From Akkermansia sp. N21116 (GTDB taxonomy: Bacteria > Verrucomicrobiota > Verrucomicrobiia > Verrucomicrobiales > Akkermansiaceae), in the NCBI RefSeq assembly GCF_029854705.2, contig NZ_CP139035.1, forward strand, positions 310,001-374,000: DNA of 64,000 nt, written 5' to 3'. The notes beneath the pieces are model-generated. The model saw nothing but the letters and a program-made list of their open reading frames with translations, was not told where the DNA came from and ran no database searches. The number at the start of each line of letters is the position of its first letter. The first letter of the stretch is position 1. Of the stretch, positions 52,233-62,794 are shown in pieces. The position numbers and the translations under genes are program-made.

Positions 52233-53843
52233 TCAGGAGGCAGTGATACCGCCCTTTTCGTCATCCAGAATCCCCGACTTTTCCAGATAATAATCGTAAC
52301 CGCCGGCATATGTCGTAACCGTACCCTGATTCACGTGGAGAGTCTTCTCTGCCAATGAACGGATGAAGTGAACATCGTGCGAAATGAAGACAAGAGTCCC
52401 CTCGTAATGCTTCAACGCCTGCACGAGTGCCTCGACGGACAAGAGGTCAAGGTGGGTTGTCGGTTCGTCCATCAGCAGGAGATTCGGAGGATCAACCAGG
52501 AACTTGACAAGACTCAGACGAGATTTTTCCCCACCGGAAAGTACTTGAACCCGTTTCTGTACGTCAGCCCGCCGGAAAAGGAAGGATCCGAGAATCGAAC
52601 GGGCTTCCTCCTCGCGGATTTCATCACTGCACTTCATGATTTCCTCCAGCACCGTGTTGTCCGGATTGAGATTTTCCGAACGCGTCTGGGAAAAATAGCC
52701 GATGCGAGTCGTCGTCCCAGGGATGCGTTTACCCGCATTCACGGGCACAATTCCGGCAAGGATTTTCAGCAGGGTGGATTTACCGGCTCCGTTCGGACCG
52801 ACCAGGACGATACGGTCTCCACGCTCAATCAACAAATCCAGGTTCTTGTAGACCTGGACGTCACCGTATGCTTGCCCGACTTTTTCCAGTTCCATCACCT
52901 TCTGAGTACTGCGTTGAGGTTGCGGGAAATTGAATTTGAAGACCTTGCGAATGGCCTTCGGCCTATTCACCAGTTTCATGCGTTCCAGTTGCTTAACGCG
53001 GCTCTGGACCTGGCCCGCCTTGGAAGCCACGGAACGAAATCGGTCGATAAACCCCTGAATGTGTTCAATTTCCTTCTGCTGATTGCGATAGGCGGCCTGG
53101 AGTTGTTCATAACGTTGTTCCTTGAGTTCCAGAAAGCGGCTATAATTGCCACGGTAGGGAACAAGTTCTTCGTCATCAATATCGTAGACAGTTTCGACGA
53201 GCTCGTCCATAAAGTCACGGTCGTGTGAAATCAGAAGGATAGCTCCGGGATAATTCTTCAAATATCGCTGGAGCCAGAGGAGGGACAAGAGATCCAGGTG
53301 GTTGGTCGGTTCATCCAGCATGAGCAGATCCGGCTCCATCACCAGCAATTTGGCAAGGTGGGCACGCATGACCCAGCCGCCGGACATTTCGCGGGCAGGA
53401 CGATCGAAATCGCTATCGCGGAAGGAGAGCCCTTTGAGAATCTTCTTGGCTTTCGGCTCCAACTGGTACCCATTGGCGGCACTAAAGGTATCCATGGCAT
53501 GGGCATATTCCTCCGTACTCATACGACCACTCTGTTCCGAGACCTTGATGACACGAAGGGCGGCAGCCAATTCCGGCGTTACGCCCATCGCGATTTCAAG
53601 AACCGTCTCATCGCGGGGATCGCCCGCCTCCTGAGGCAAATAGCCGATCACTCCATATTCATCCGTGCTAATGGATCCCTCGTCGGGCGTATCCTCGCCA
53701 AGGATCATGCGGAACAGAGTGGATTTGCCCGCGCCATTGGGACCGACCAGGGCGACACGTTCCCCCCAGTTGATCGTCATATCCGTTTCCCGAAACAGGG
53801 TCCTTCCGGCGTGCGCTTTGGTAAGTTTCTTGATTGTCAGCAT
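52233..53843 (-). CDS. ABC-F family ATPase
   Basis: A 536-residue protein with two ABC ATPase domains and no membrane part. Walker A motifs GPNGAGKST occur in both halves (first at 34-42); signature motifs are MSGGWVMRAHLAKLL and LSGGEKSRLSLVKFL; Walker B motifs are LLMLDEPTNHLDL and LLLMDEPTTHLDL. The linker between the domains is rich in charged helices (LELKEQRYEQLQAAYRNQQKEIEHIQ), as in the P-site-tRNA-interacting linker of ABC-F translation factors. Family members rescue stalled or antibiotic-bound ribosomes. Which subgroup (Uup, YbiT, EttA) cannot be decided here. Confidence 0.95.
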   Translation of the reverse strand: MLTIKKLTKAHAGRTLFRETDMTINWGERVALVGPNGAGKSTLFRMILGEDTPDEGSISTDEYGVIGYLPQEAGDPRDETVLEIAMGVTPELAAALRVIKVSEQSGRMSTEEYAHAMDTFSAANGYQLEPKAKKILKGLSFRDSDFDRPAREMSGGWVMRAHLAKLLVMEPDLLMLDEPTNHLDLLSLLWLQRYLKNYPGAILLISHDRDFMDELVETVYDIDDEELVPYRGNYSRFLELKEQRYEQLQAAYRNQQKEIEHIQGFIDRFRSVASKAGQVQSRVKQLERMKLVNRPKAIRKVFKFNFPQPQRSTQKVMELEKVGQAYGDVQVYKNLDLLIERGDRIVLVGPNGAGKSTLLKILAGIVPVNAGKRIPGTTTRIGYFSQTRSENLNPDNTVLEEIMKCSDEIREEEARSILGSFLFRRADVQKRVQVLSGGEKSRLSLVKFLVDPPNLLLMDEPTTHLDLLSVEALVQALKHYEGTLVFISHDVHFIRSLAEKTLHVNQGTVTTYAGGYDYYLEKSGILDDEKGGITAS

Positions 53844-53977
53844 GATAAATAGAGTAAAGCGACTTCAGCATAGGTAGGGATGGGACTTCAAGCAAGCATC
53901 GGGACAGATCAGGACACAAATTCATCTTTCTCCCTTTGGAATTTTCATATGGAAATGGTAGTTTCCCTTCCGATCTT

Positions 53978-54613
53978 ATGCCTTACCGTCTGTTCATTAC
54001 CATCCTGGCTCTTTTCTGTGTGTGGAATATCACATCGTGCTGCCAGGCTCCGCCGAAGGCATACGACACCAGCCCTTACGTCACCGCCAAAATCAGCGAG
54101 CTGCAACAGGACTTTCTGAAACTTCTGCCTCCGGGCCAAGCCCAAAAAACAGCCGCCAAAGAAGAAGCCTACTGGCTCGCCGACACGGCATACATTCAGT
54201 CCGCCAATATCGCCCGCAGCAATAACGCCATGTTTTTCGGGTGGATCAATAACATCATGGTCAACAGCCACATCCTGGACCGTGGCCTCTGCTATCACTA
54301 CCAGCAGGATTTGTTCCGGGAACTTCGCAGACGCCGCCTCGACTATTTCACTCTGGGTCTCACCGTGCGCGACAAAGGCAAAGGCAGCTCGCATAGCTGC
54401 GTATACGTCAATGCCAAGGGCAAAGGACTGAAAGATGCTCTTGTCCTTGATGCCTGGATCCATTGCGGACACCTCTCTATCATCCCTCCGGAAAAACGAG
54501 GCGACAACTGGCAGGAAGACCGCGCATGGCAGGATTATGCCGAACGCGCCTTCCCGGAAGAACACACATATCCCTTCCATTCCTATATCAGGGAAACCGG
54601 TCGGAATCCCTAG
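53978..54613 (+). CDS. Lipoprotein with possible transglutaminase-like Cys-His-Asp triad
   Basis: A 211-residue protein of no recognised family. ATG 53978 gives a lipoprotein signal (MPYRLFITILALFCVWNITSCC; lipidated Cys21), preferred over an in-frame start at 53936. The mature part has an order and spacing typical of transglutaminase/papain-like folds: Cys105 in RGLCYHYQQDLF at the start of a helix, His139 in SSHSCVYVNAKG at a strand start, and Asp158 in VLDAWIHCGHL. The triad is inference from pattern alone. It lies 95 bases before the ATP synthase operon but has its own function. It could process wall peptides or proteins at the envelope. Confidence 0.65.
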   Translation: MPYRLFITILALFCVWNITSCCQAPPKAYDTSPYVTAKISELQQDFLKLLPPGQAQKTAAKEEAYWLADTAYIQSANIARSNNAMFFGWINNIMVNSHILDRGLCYHYQQDLFRELRRRRLDYFTLGLTVRDKGKGSSHSCVYVNAKGKGLKDALVLDAWIHCGHLSIIPPEKRGDNWQEDRAWQDYAERAFPEEHTYPFHSYIRETGRNP

Positions 54614-54708
54614 GAATAGGAGCCGCCATCCTGGTTGCGATGCCGTAAAATCCCACTTTCCTGCTTGCCAGCCCGAGTGGTTTTCCTCAGGATAGAGATG
54701 AGGAAAGG

Positions 54709-55644
54709 ATGGGGCGAGTTGAAATTATTGAACACATAATTAAAATGTTAGCATCCCTACGCACATGGCTGTTTTCCGCAGTAGTTCTGACCATAGCCGG
54801 TTCGGCCGAAGCGAGCGGAGCCATGACTCTGGATGCTCCGCACCTGTTTTCCCTACCTCTTCCGGGGGGAATTGAACTGCCCTTTTCCAACTCGACAGTC
54901 ATGCTGTTTCTGGCAGTCTGTGTAATCAGCCTGATTGTATGGCTTGGAACGCGGAAGATGGAATTAATCCCCCACGGAATCCAAAACGTCATTGAAGCCA
55001 TCTACGAGGCTCTTTATAACTTCGTCCAGGGAATCCTGGGCCCCTATCTGACTCAGAAATACTTCTGGTATTTCGGGACTATTTTCATCCTGATCCTGTG
55101 CAGCAACTACATGGGGTTAATTCCCGGGGTAGGTATCGTTACGACAGTCAATGATGCCGGAGTCGTCGTTCCCGCATTTCGTGGGGCAAACGCAGACATG
55201 AATACCACGCTCATGCTGGGGCTGTTTTTCGCCGTCCTATGGTTCATCTGGAGCATCCGGGAACAGGGGATCAAACACTTCCTGCTTCACATTTTCGGTC
55301 CCAAGGGAGGAGTCAAGGGCATTATGGGATTCCTCCTCGTCCCGATTTTCCTCTTTGTCGGCTTGGTAGAATGCCTCAGTATCATGATCCGCCCGATTGC
55401 CCTGGCCGCCCGTTTGTTCGGCAATATCTTCGCGGGAGAAACCATCATTGAGCATATGTCCGAAATAGGGGGCCCCATCGCCAGCACCCTTTGCGTCCTT
55501 CCGTTCATGGCCATGGAAATACTCATCGGGTTCATCCAAGCGCTCGTTTTCGTCTTACTGACAGCTATTTTCCTGAAACTGCAGGTAGGTGACTCGGTTC
55601 CGGATCATTCCTCCGATGCACCACTGAAAGAAGGAGGATCCTGA
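54709..55644 (+). CDS. atpB: ATP synthase F0 subunit a
   Basis: A 311-residue membrane protein, first gene of the ATP synthase operon. The key helix with the essential Arg is visible in MIRPIALAARLFGNIFAGE, and the C-terminal GFIQALVFVLLTAIFLKL segment is typical. The N-terminus looks like a signal peptide (LASLRTWLFSAVVLTIAGSAEA), which several subunit a proteins have. ATG 54709 has a good ribosome site (AGGAAAGG); ATG 54745 is an alternative that places the signal at the very start. Together with subunit c it forms the proton path. Confidence 0.95.
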   Translation: MGRVEIIEHIIKMLASLRTWLFSAVVLTIAGSAEASGAMTLDAPHLFSLPLPGGIELPFSNSTVMLFLAVCVISLIVWLGTRKMELIPHGIQNVIEAIYEALYNFVQGILGPYLTQKYFWYFGTIFILILCSNYMGLIPGVGIVTTVNDAGVVVPAFRGANADMNTTLMLGLFFAVLWFIWSIREQGIKHFLLHIFGPKGGVKGIMGFLLVPIFLFVGLVECLSIMIRPIALAARLFGNIFAGETIIEHMSEIGGPIASTLCVLPFMAMEILIGFIQALVFVLLTAIFLKLQVGDSVPDHSSDAPLKEGGS

Positions 55645-55732
55645 CAGCAAAGGACCGTCATTTTCCATCACCGGATCATGGGCAAACTGTGAGGGTGATT
55701 CGACAACAACCAATAAATAGAGACCAAATAAA

Positions 55733-55957
55733 ATGATTGAATACGTTCCCATGCTTGCCGAAGTAGCAGGCAATATTCACAACATCGGCTTCGGCCTTTC
55801 CACCATCGGTGCCGGCATCGGTATCGGCATCATCGGCGCCAAGGCTGCGGAAGCAACCGGACGCAACCCTTCCTCCTTCTCTTCCGTCATGGTTATTTCC
55901 ATTACTCTGGCGGCTCTTATTGAAGGGGTTGCCCTGATCTCCATTTTCGTTAACTAA
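55733..55957 (+). CDS. atpE: ATP synthase F0 subunit c
   Basis: A 74-residue two-helix proteolipid. Helix 1 has the glycine motif GAGIGIGIIG, the polar loop is KAAEATGRNPSS, and helix 2 has the ion-binding Glu64 in LAALIEGVAL. The residues that mark Na+-binding c rings (Gln in helix 1, Glu-Ser in helix 2) are not seen, so a proton ring is expected. Only about 90 bases separate it from atpB. Confidence 0.97.
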   Translation: MIEYVPMLAEVAGNIHNIGFGLSTIGAGIGIGIIGAKAAEATGRNPSSFSSVMVISITLAALIEGVALISIFVN

Positions 55958-56030
55958 GCGGATTCGGTATCGTCCGGTCAGGAATACAATACCGGCCGGA
56001 CGATTGACCCCGTATTCTTTTTCTTCAATT

Positions 56031-56570
56031 ATGATCGTTACTATTCTCGCCGATGCCGGCAGTCAGTCCTGGAACCCGTTCGCTTCATTCGGTGTAACGA
56101 GTTGGGAGCCTCTTGTCTCCAACCTGATTGCCTTCATCCTGATGATCATCATCCTGCGCATTTTTGCCTTCAAGCCGATCCGGGAAATGCTCCAGAAGCG
56201 AAAAGACCGCATCGCCGAAGCCGAATACATGCGTGCCGAAAGCGAACGTAAACTGGCTTCTGTCCAGAAGGAAGCCAAGGAGATACTCGTCAAAGCCGGT
56301 CAGGAAGGCCAGGAACAGGTCGTCAAGGCCAAGGAAGCAGCTTCCAAACTACTCCAATCCAAGGAAGAAGAGGCAGCCCGTATGGCACGCGACATGATCG
56401 CCCGTTCGGAAGAAGCCGTTGCCATCGAGACCAAACAGGCACGGGAAGAACTCAAAAAAGACTTTGTCCGCATGGTAGCGCTCGCCACAGCCCAGGTTTC
56501 CGGCAAGGTGCTGACAGACGAAGACCACAGGCGCATTAACCAGGAATTGATCCAGGAGATCAAATCCTGA
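56031..56570 (+). CDS. atpF: ATP synthase F0 subunit b
   Basis: A 179-residue protein: one N-terminal membrane helix (LVSNLIAFILMIIILRIFAF), then a long charged coiled coil (about 55-165, REMLQKRKDRIAEAEYMRAESERKLASVQKEAKE ...) that forms the peripheral stalk. Length and layout are standard. ATG 56031 is preferred over an in-frame TTG at 56004. Confidence 0.95.
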   Translation: MIVTILADAGSQSWNPFASFGVTSWEPLVSNLIAFILMIIILRIFAFKPIREMLQKRKDRIAEAEYMRAESERKLASVQKEAKEILVKAGQEGQEQVVKAKEAASKLLQSKEEEAARMARDMIARSEEAVAIETKQAREELKKDFVRMVALATAQVSGKVLTDEDHRRINQELIQEIKS

Positions 56571-56616
56571 CACCATCTCCCCTTTTCCCTCTATTTCATT
56601 CAGGCGAAACTTCATC

Positions 56617-57024
56617 ATGAAAATTTCGAAGGACACCCAGACCAAGGCACGCAGGCTCCTGAAGCTATGTATGGTAAACGGCTTTCTTGATCATGCCCGT
56701 GTCCGGACAATCGCCCGGACTCTGGCCGAACGAAAGCCGAGAAACTACCTGCCCCTTCTCTCGGCATTCGCTAATCTCGTCCGTCTCGAACTCGCCAAAA
56801 AAACTGTCACCGTACAAAGCGCCGTCCCTCTGACAGATGCGGAAAAATCCGACATCGCATCCGGGCTGGAACAAAAATACGGACCGGGCCTGGACTATGA
56901 CTGGAGTATCCTCCCCGAATTAATCGGCGGCATTCATCTTCAAATAGGTGACAACGTACTGGACGGTACTTTGAAAACGCGCATCGACAAACTCCGCCAA
57001 TCCGTCGAATCCCTTCATTTCTGA
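56617..57024 (+). CDS. atpH: ATP synthase F1 subunit delta (short form)
   Basis: A 135-residue protein in the usual place of delta, between b and alpha. The C-terminal delta motif is recognisable (GGIHLQIGDNVLDGTLKTRIDKLRQSV), and the helical N-terminal part (KARRLLKLCMVNGFLDHARVRTIARTLAE) is shorter than the usual 170-180 residue delta. It links the peripheral stalk to the alpha3beta3 head. No frameshift is seen, and no upstream in-frame start is available before the end of atpF with a good family match, so the short form seems genuine. Confidence 0.85.
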   Translation: MKISKDTQTKARRLLKLCMVNGFLDHARVRTIARTLAERKPRNYLPLLSAFANLVRLELAKKTVTVQSAVPLTDAEKSDIASGLEQKYGPGLDYDWSILPELIGGIHLQIGDNVLDGTLKTRIDKLRQSVESLHF

Positions 57025-57064
57025 TTTTCCTCCCCCCTAACCAATTTTCCTCCAATACAATTCC

Positions 57065-58597
57065 ATGAACAGCATTCTTCAAGAACTGGAAGCTGAAATC
57101 ACCAAGGCCAGCACAGCAATCAACCAGGAAAACGTAGGTGTCATCCGGACGGTTGGTGACGGCGTTGCAAAAATCGAAGGCCTGAGCAACGTCATGCTAA
57201 GTGAAATGATCGATTTCCCCGGCGGAGTTAAAGGCATGGCCATGAATCTGGAAGAAAACGAAGTCGGAGCCATCATCATCGGCGACGATTCCGGATTGAA
57301 GGAAGGGGATGAAGTCAAAACCACCGGGAAACTCCTTTCCGTGCCCGTTGGTCGCGCCCTGCTCGGACGCGTCGTCAGCACCCTCGGAGAACCGTTGGAC
57401 GGCAAAGGCCCAATTGCAGCCGAAGCCTGGTATCCCGTAGAAAAAATTGCCTCGGGCATCATCTCCCGTGAACCCGTTTCCGTACCCGTCCAGACGGGAA
57501 TTCTGCCTGTGGATGCCATGATTCCGATTGGCCGAGGCCAGCGTGAATTGATCATTGGCGACCGTTCCACCGGTAAAACAGCCATTGCCTTGGACACGAT
57601 GATTGCCCAAGGAGAACAAAACCGCAAAGCCGAAGCAGGACTTCTGCCCGGTCATCGTCCCCTCTACAATATCTACGTTGCCATCGGCCAGAAGAGATCC
57701 AAAGTCAAACGCCTCATCACCAAGCTTGAAGAAACGGGCACCATGCCCTATTCCATCATCGTCGTCGCTTCCGCTTCGGATCCTGCCGCCATGCAGTACC
57801 TGGCTCCCTATGCCGGCTGTGCCATGGGCGAATATTTCATGGACCAGGGAGAAGACGCCCTGATCGTCTATGACGACCTTTCCAAGCATGCCGTAGCCTA
57901 TCGTCAAGTATCCCTCATCCTGCGTCGTCCATCCGGACGCGAAGCCTACCCCGGCGACGTGTTCTATCTGCACAGCCGCCTTCTGGAACGTGCAGCCCGC
58001 CTGAATTCCGCCCATGGAGGAGGCTCCCTGACAGCTCTACCCATTATTGAAACCCAGGCAGGCGACGTATCCGCCTACATCCCGACCAACGTCATTTCTA
58101 TCACGGACGGCCAGATTTTCCTCGAAACGGATTTATTCTACCAAGGGGTGCGGCCGGCCATTAATGTCGGTATTTCCGTCTCCCGCGTCGGATCCGCCGC
58201 CCAGACCAAGATCATCAAAAAACTGGCAGGTTCGCTGAAACTGGACCTCGCCCAGTACACGGAACTCCAGGCTTTTGCCCAGTTCGGCTCAGATCTGGAT
58301 CCCTCCACAAAAGCCAAACTGGAACGAGGCAGCCGCATCGTAGAAGTTTTCAAACAGAAACAGTACGAACCCATGTCCCTTGGTCTGGAAGCCGGCGTCC
58401 TTTACGCCATGCAGAAGGGTTACATGGACGACGTTCCCGTCAACCGGATCAAAGAATTCCAGATCGCTCTGGAAACGGATCTTCAGGACAAGCACGAAGA
58501 TCTGCTTGAAGAAATCAACCGCGTCAAGGAACTCACGGAGGACATCGACTCCAAGCTCAAACAGGCAATCGAAAGTTTCAAGGCCATCTGGTCCTGA
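57065..58597 (+). CDS. atpA: ATP synthase F1 subunit alpha
   Basis: A 510-residue non-catalytic alpha subunit. The Walker A motif GDRSTGKT spans 165-172, and the [42 protein letters not shown] and [33 protein letters not shown] stretches are diagnostic. Its product is part of the alpha3beta3 hexamer. All residues expected for nucleotide binding seem present. Confidence 0.98.
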   Translation: MNSILQELEAEITKASTAINQENVGVIRTVGDGVAKIEGLSNVMLSEMIDFPGGVKGMAMNLEENEVGAIIIGDDSGLKEGDEVKTTGKLLSVPVGRALLGRVVSTLGEPLDGKGPIAAEAWYPVEKIASGIISREPVSVPVQTGILPVDAMIPIGRGQRELIIGDRSTGKTAIALDTMIAQGEQNRKAEAGLLPGHRPLYNIYVAIGQKRSKVKRLITKLEETGTMPYSIIVVASASDPAAMQYLAPYAGCAMGEYFMDQGEDALIVYDDLSKHAVAYRQVSLILRRPSGREAYPGDVFYLHSRLLERAARLNSAHGGGSLTALPIIETQAGDVSAYIPTNVISITDGQIFLETDLFYQGVRPAINVGISVSRVGSAAQTKIIKKLAGSLKLDLAQYTELQAFAQFGSDLDPSTKAKLERGSRIVEVFKQKQYEPMSLGLEAGVLYAMQKGYMDDVPVNRIKEFQIALETDLQDKHEDLLEEINRVKELTEDIDSKLKQAIESFKAIWS

Positions 58598-58629
58598 TCC
58601 AGGCAGGAACCGTACCAAATTAAGCCATT

Positions 58630-59502
58630 ATGGGAAATTCAAGAGACATCCGGCGGAGAATCAAATCCGTCAAGAATACATCGCAAATTACACGTGCGAT
58701 GCAAATGGTAGCATCCGCCAAGATGCGGCTCGCCCAAGACCATGCTCTCAAGGGAAGATCCTATATAGGCGCCCTCGCCGAAGCGCTCTACCACCTTCGG
58801 GACGAAATCGCGGAGCAATCCAACCCCCTCCTGCGCGACAACCATTCCGATGTAGAACTGGTACTCGTCGTCAATACGGATCGCGGTCTCTGCGGCGGAT
58901 TAAACGTGAACCTCTTCAAAGAAGTCCGCTCCCAGGTATCTCCCCAGGCCCATTTTGTCACTCTGGGCCGCAAATTGAATGCCACATTCGCCCGCGTCGG
59001 TGCCATCATCGACGCAACCTGGAGTCTGAGCGAGCCACTGCAACTGTTAGAACTCCGCCCCGTCTTCGACTACCTCATGCAGCAATTCCTGCACGGGGAA
59101 TACGGACGTGTTCTGGTTGCATTCCCGTCTTTCGTCAACACCATGGTGCAGAAGCCGGTCATTCGCCAGCTCTTCCCGATTGATACGGAAGCCCTCAAGG
59201 CACTCGTCCAGGAAGGCGGACATGCCTTGCGCGATCAAGACGAGCAGCCCTACAAGCTGGAGCCCTCCCCCCACGAAGTCCTGAAAACTCTTCTCCCCCT
59301 CTACCTCTTCTATATCCTTGTCCAGATCGTACTGGAGGCACGGGCATCCGAACAATCCGCCCGTATGGTTTCCATGAAGGCCGCTACGGAAAACGCCCAT
59401 GGTATCATTGATGACCTGACGCTGGAATACAACAAAGCCCGCCAAGACCAGATCACCAACGAACTTCTGGAAATCACCACCGCCATGAAAGCCATGGAAT
59501 AA
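58630..59502 (+). CDS. atpG: ATP synthase F1 subunit gamma
   Basis: A 290-residue subunit forming the central rotating shaft. The N-terminal helix (RDIRRRIKSVKNTSQITRAMQMVASAKMRLAQ) and the C-terminal helix (LEARASEQSARMVSMKAATENAHGIIDDLTLEYNKARQDQITNELLEI) form the coiled coil; VNTDRGLCGGLN marks the domain between. Length is standard. Confidence 0.97.
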   Translation: MGNSRDIRRRIKSVKNTSQITRAMQMVASAKMRLAQDHALKGRSYIGALAEALYHLRDEIAEQSNPLLRDNHSDVELVLVVNTDRGLCGGLNVNLFKEVRSQVSPQAHFVTLGRKLNATFARVGAIIDATWSLSEPLQLLELRPVFDYLMQQFLHGEYGRVLVAFPSFVNTMVQKPVIRQLFPIDTEALKALVQEGGHALRDQDEQPYKLEPSPHEVLKTLLPLYLFYILVQIVLEARASEQSARMVSMKAATENAHGIIDDLTLEYNKARQDQITNELLEITTAMKAME

Positions 59503-61002
<1,500 letters not shown>

Positions 61003-61023
61003 CGACATCCACCTGCCATCCTC

Positions 61024-61440
61024 ATGCCAATCAGCCTTGAAATTGTTACGCCGCTAGGCGTTGCCCGTTCCCTGGACACCGAATACGTTTACGTCCCGGG
61101 CGCACAAGGAGAACTGGGCATTCTTCCGGGACACGAGCCCCTGATCACGATCATTTCCCCCGGAGAACTGCGCTGCAAGCCCGCCGGAACGGAACAAGAG
61201 GAATTCCTCGTAGTCGGCAACGGCTTTCTCCAAGTCGTCAACGACCGTATTACCGTCGTCACCGACTTGGCCTTGGAGGATGCCCAAATCGACGAGCATA
61301 GCGTAGAAAAAGCCATCGCCGCCGCCAAGGAAGCCTTGAAAGAACGTGAAACCATGTCCCGTGAAGAACAAGCCCGCTACGAAGCAAATCTCGCCAAGCA
61401 GCTGGCCGTTCTAAGCTTCAAAAAGAGAAAGAACAGGTAA
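61024..61440 (+). CDS. atpC: ATP synthase F1 subunit epsilon
   Basis: A 138-residue subunit with the N-terminal beta-sandwich (LEIVTPLGVARSLDTEYVYVPGAQGELGILPGHEPLI) and the C-terminal helix pair (VEKAIAAAKEALKERETMSREEQARYEANLAKQLAVL) that can inhibit rotation. It is the last gene of the operon, 21 bases after atpD. No strong terminator is seen directly after it; a short CCAGG...CCTGG repeat lies in the following 100 bases. Confidence 0.95.
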   Translation: MPISLEIVTPLGVARSLDTEYVYVPGAQGELGILPGHEPLITIISPGELRCKPAGTEQEEFLVVGNGFLQVVNDRITVVTDLALEDAQIDEHSVEKAIAAAKEALKERETMSREEQARYEANLAKQLAVLSFKKRKNR

Positions 61441-61540
61441 AGGCTGTTCTGTTGAACGAAACCGGAAGACTTCGTGTCCAACCAGGTAAAGCAACCGAAA
61501 TGGACAGTTGCCTGGAAATCTAATATTCCCCGTTACCACT

Positions 61541-62071
61541 ATGTTATGGAATGATCGATTTGAAGCCCTGTTTCGTGAATCCGTCGCCCGCTTCCAAGAG
61601 GGGCAACACAACATCGAAACCTTTTTTACGGAACGCGAAAAAGCTTTTCTAGCCACCATCGGCTACAAGCCGAGGGAAATGTTCGACTTTGTTGAGGACT
61701 ACGCCCAGGAAGGAGTGCCCACTCCATCCACGGCCCTTCTTGTTGCCGCAGTCCGGCGCGATTACTTCCTGACGATCCAGAAGGGGCAGCCGGATCTATC
61801 AGAACCGGTTACGGTCAATCAGCTCCCCACCTTCGGAGATCAGCTCCAGGACATTGCCTACCTTCCACGCATTATCAAGAAGGCAGAAGCCAAGCTGCGC
61901 GGCACTCTGGATCCGGACGTCATGTTCTGTTGCGGAGGAGACCGTAATTTCCTGCGTGAACACGGCAATATCCACCCGGCGGATTTTCTGAGAGTCGTCT
62001 GGGCAGCCGACAAAGATGAATCCAAAATAGCCGCCTACGTCAAAGCTGCCATGAGAGAGGCCGAATCTTGA
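61541..62071 (+). CDS. DUF5069-like conserved hypothetical protein
   Basis: A 176-residue soluble protein. The second half (LQDIAYLPRIIKKAEAKLRGTLDPDVMFCCGGDRNFLREHGNIHPADFLRVVWAADKDESKI) resembles DUF5069 proteins, common in Verrucomicrobiota and Planctomycetota, through the LPRxIxKAxAKLxGTL and CGGDRxFL motifs. ATG 61541 is used; an in-frame upstream start at 61508 is less likely. It follows atpC by 100 bases on the same strand, perhaps by chance. No function is known; the paired cysteines (CCGGD) may matter. Confidence 0.65.
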   Translation: MLWNDRFEALFRESVARFQEGQHNIETFFTEREKAFLATIGYKPREMFDFVEDYAQEGVPTPSTALLVAAVRRDYFLTIQKGQPDLSEPVTVNQLPTFGDQLQDIAYLPRIIKKAEAKLRGTLDPDVMFCCGGDRNFLREHGNIHPADFLRVVWAADKDESKIAAYVKAAMREAES

Positions 62072-62195
62072 GACTTCCCTACAAATTCAGTCTTGCAATT
62101 TTGAAGGGAAAATCCTAATAGATAAAACCGTTCGTTTGCCGGTTTCCAAGAAAAGAAGCCTGCATTCCTATTGACTCTAATTATCCCAATCTATC

Positions 62196-62609
62196 ATGAA
62201 TATCCAAACTGCCGTCCTTTGTGACTATGCCGCCGACTACCAAGGCAAACTTTGCTTCCAAGGTGCATTCGATACGCTTTTTGCCCAGAACACTCCCGTG
62301 ATCCATCCGATGTGCTCCCTGGCTCTCCGCATCTGCATGACGCCCGAAGATGCCGGCGACCACAAGCTCGGTATTTCTGTCGTAGATGAAGACGGCAAAG
62401 CTCTTGATCCGGAACGCATGCCTATCACAGGCGATTTGACGGTGGCCCTTCCCGAAGGAGCTTCCTTCTTCACCCGCAACCTGATCATGAACTTCCAAGG
62501 ATTGCGCTTTGAAAAACCCGGTGATTATTCCGTCGACATCGCTCTTGATGGCGACATCATCTGCCGCGTTCCCCTGCGCGTCGTCAAAGTCGACGCCCCC
62601 CAGGCCTAA
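62196..62609 (+). CDS. Conserved hypothetical protein (DUF6941-like)
   Basis: A 137-residue single-domain protein, probably a beta-sandwich. It starts NIQTAVLCDYAADYQGKLCFQGAFDTLF, followed by alternating strands (SLALRICMTPEDAGDHKLGISVVDEDG, DYSVDIALDGDIICRVPLRVVKV). The pattern resembles DUF6941 proteins, to my recollection; function is unknown. It is cytoplasmic, with no signal peptide, and is closed by a strong terminator. Confidence 0.6.
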   Translation: MNIQTAVLCDYAADYQGKLCFQGAFDTLFAQNTPVIHPMCSLALRICMTPEDAGDHKLGISVVDEDGKALDPERMPITGDLTVALPEGASFFTRNLIMNFQGLRFEKPGDYSVDIALDGDIICRVPLRVVKVDAPQA

Positions 62610-62630
62610 GCATTCCGGCTTTTTCCCATG

Positions 62631-62669
62631 GCGGGTTTCCGACTTTCATGTCGGAGACCCGCTTTTTTT
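62631..62669 (+). terminator. Rho-independent terminator after the DUF6941-like gene
   Basis: GCGGGTTTCCGAC pairs with GTCGGAGACCCGC, loop TTTCAT, followed by seven T residues. Confidence 0.92.
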
Positions 62670-62714
62670 ATCCACGGAAAACGGAGAAGCTTGGAGTATC
62701 CGGCAAGTCCCGCC

Positions 62715-62762
62715 ACAAAAAACTGCGACGCCCTGCTTCAAGAAACAGGTACGCCGCAGTTG
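62715..62762 (-). terminator. Rho-independent terminator for the EF-P gene
   Basis: Read on the minus strand, AACTGCGGCG...ACCTG pairs with CAGG...CGTCGCAGTT and is followed by TTTTTTG (plus-strand 62715-62720). It lies about 33 bases after the EF-P stop codon. Confidence 0.88.
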
Positions 62763-62794
62763 TTCAAAATAATTTCAGAGAAGGCGCGCCGGAA

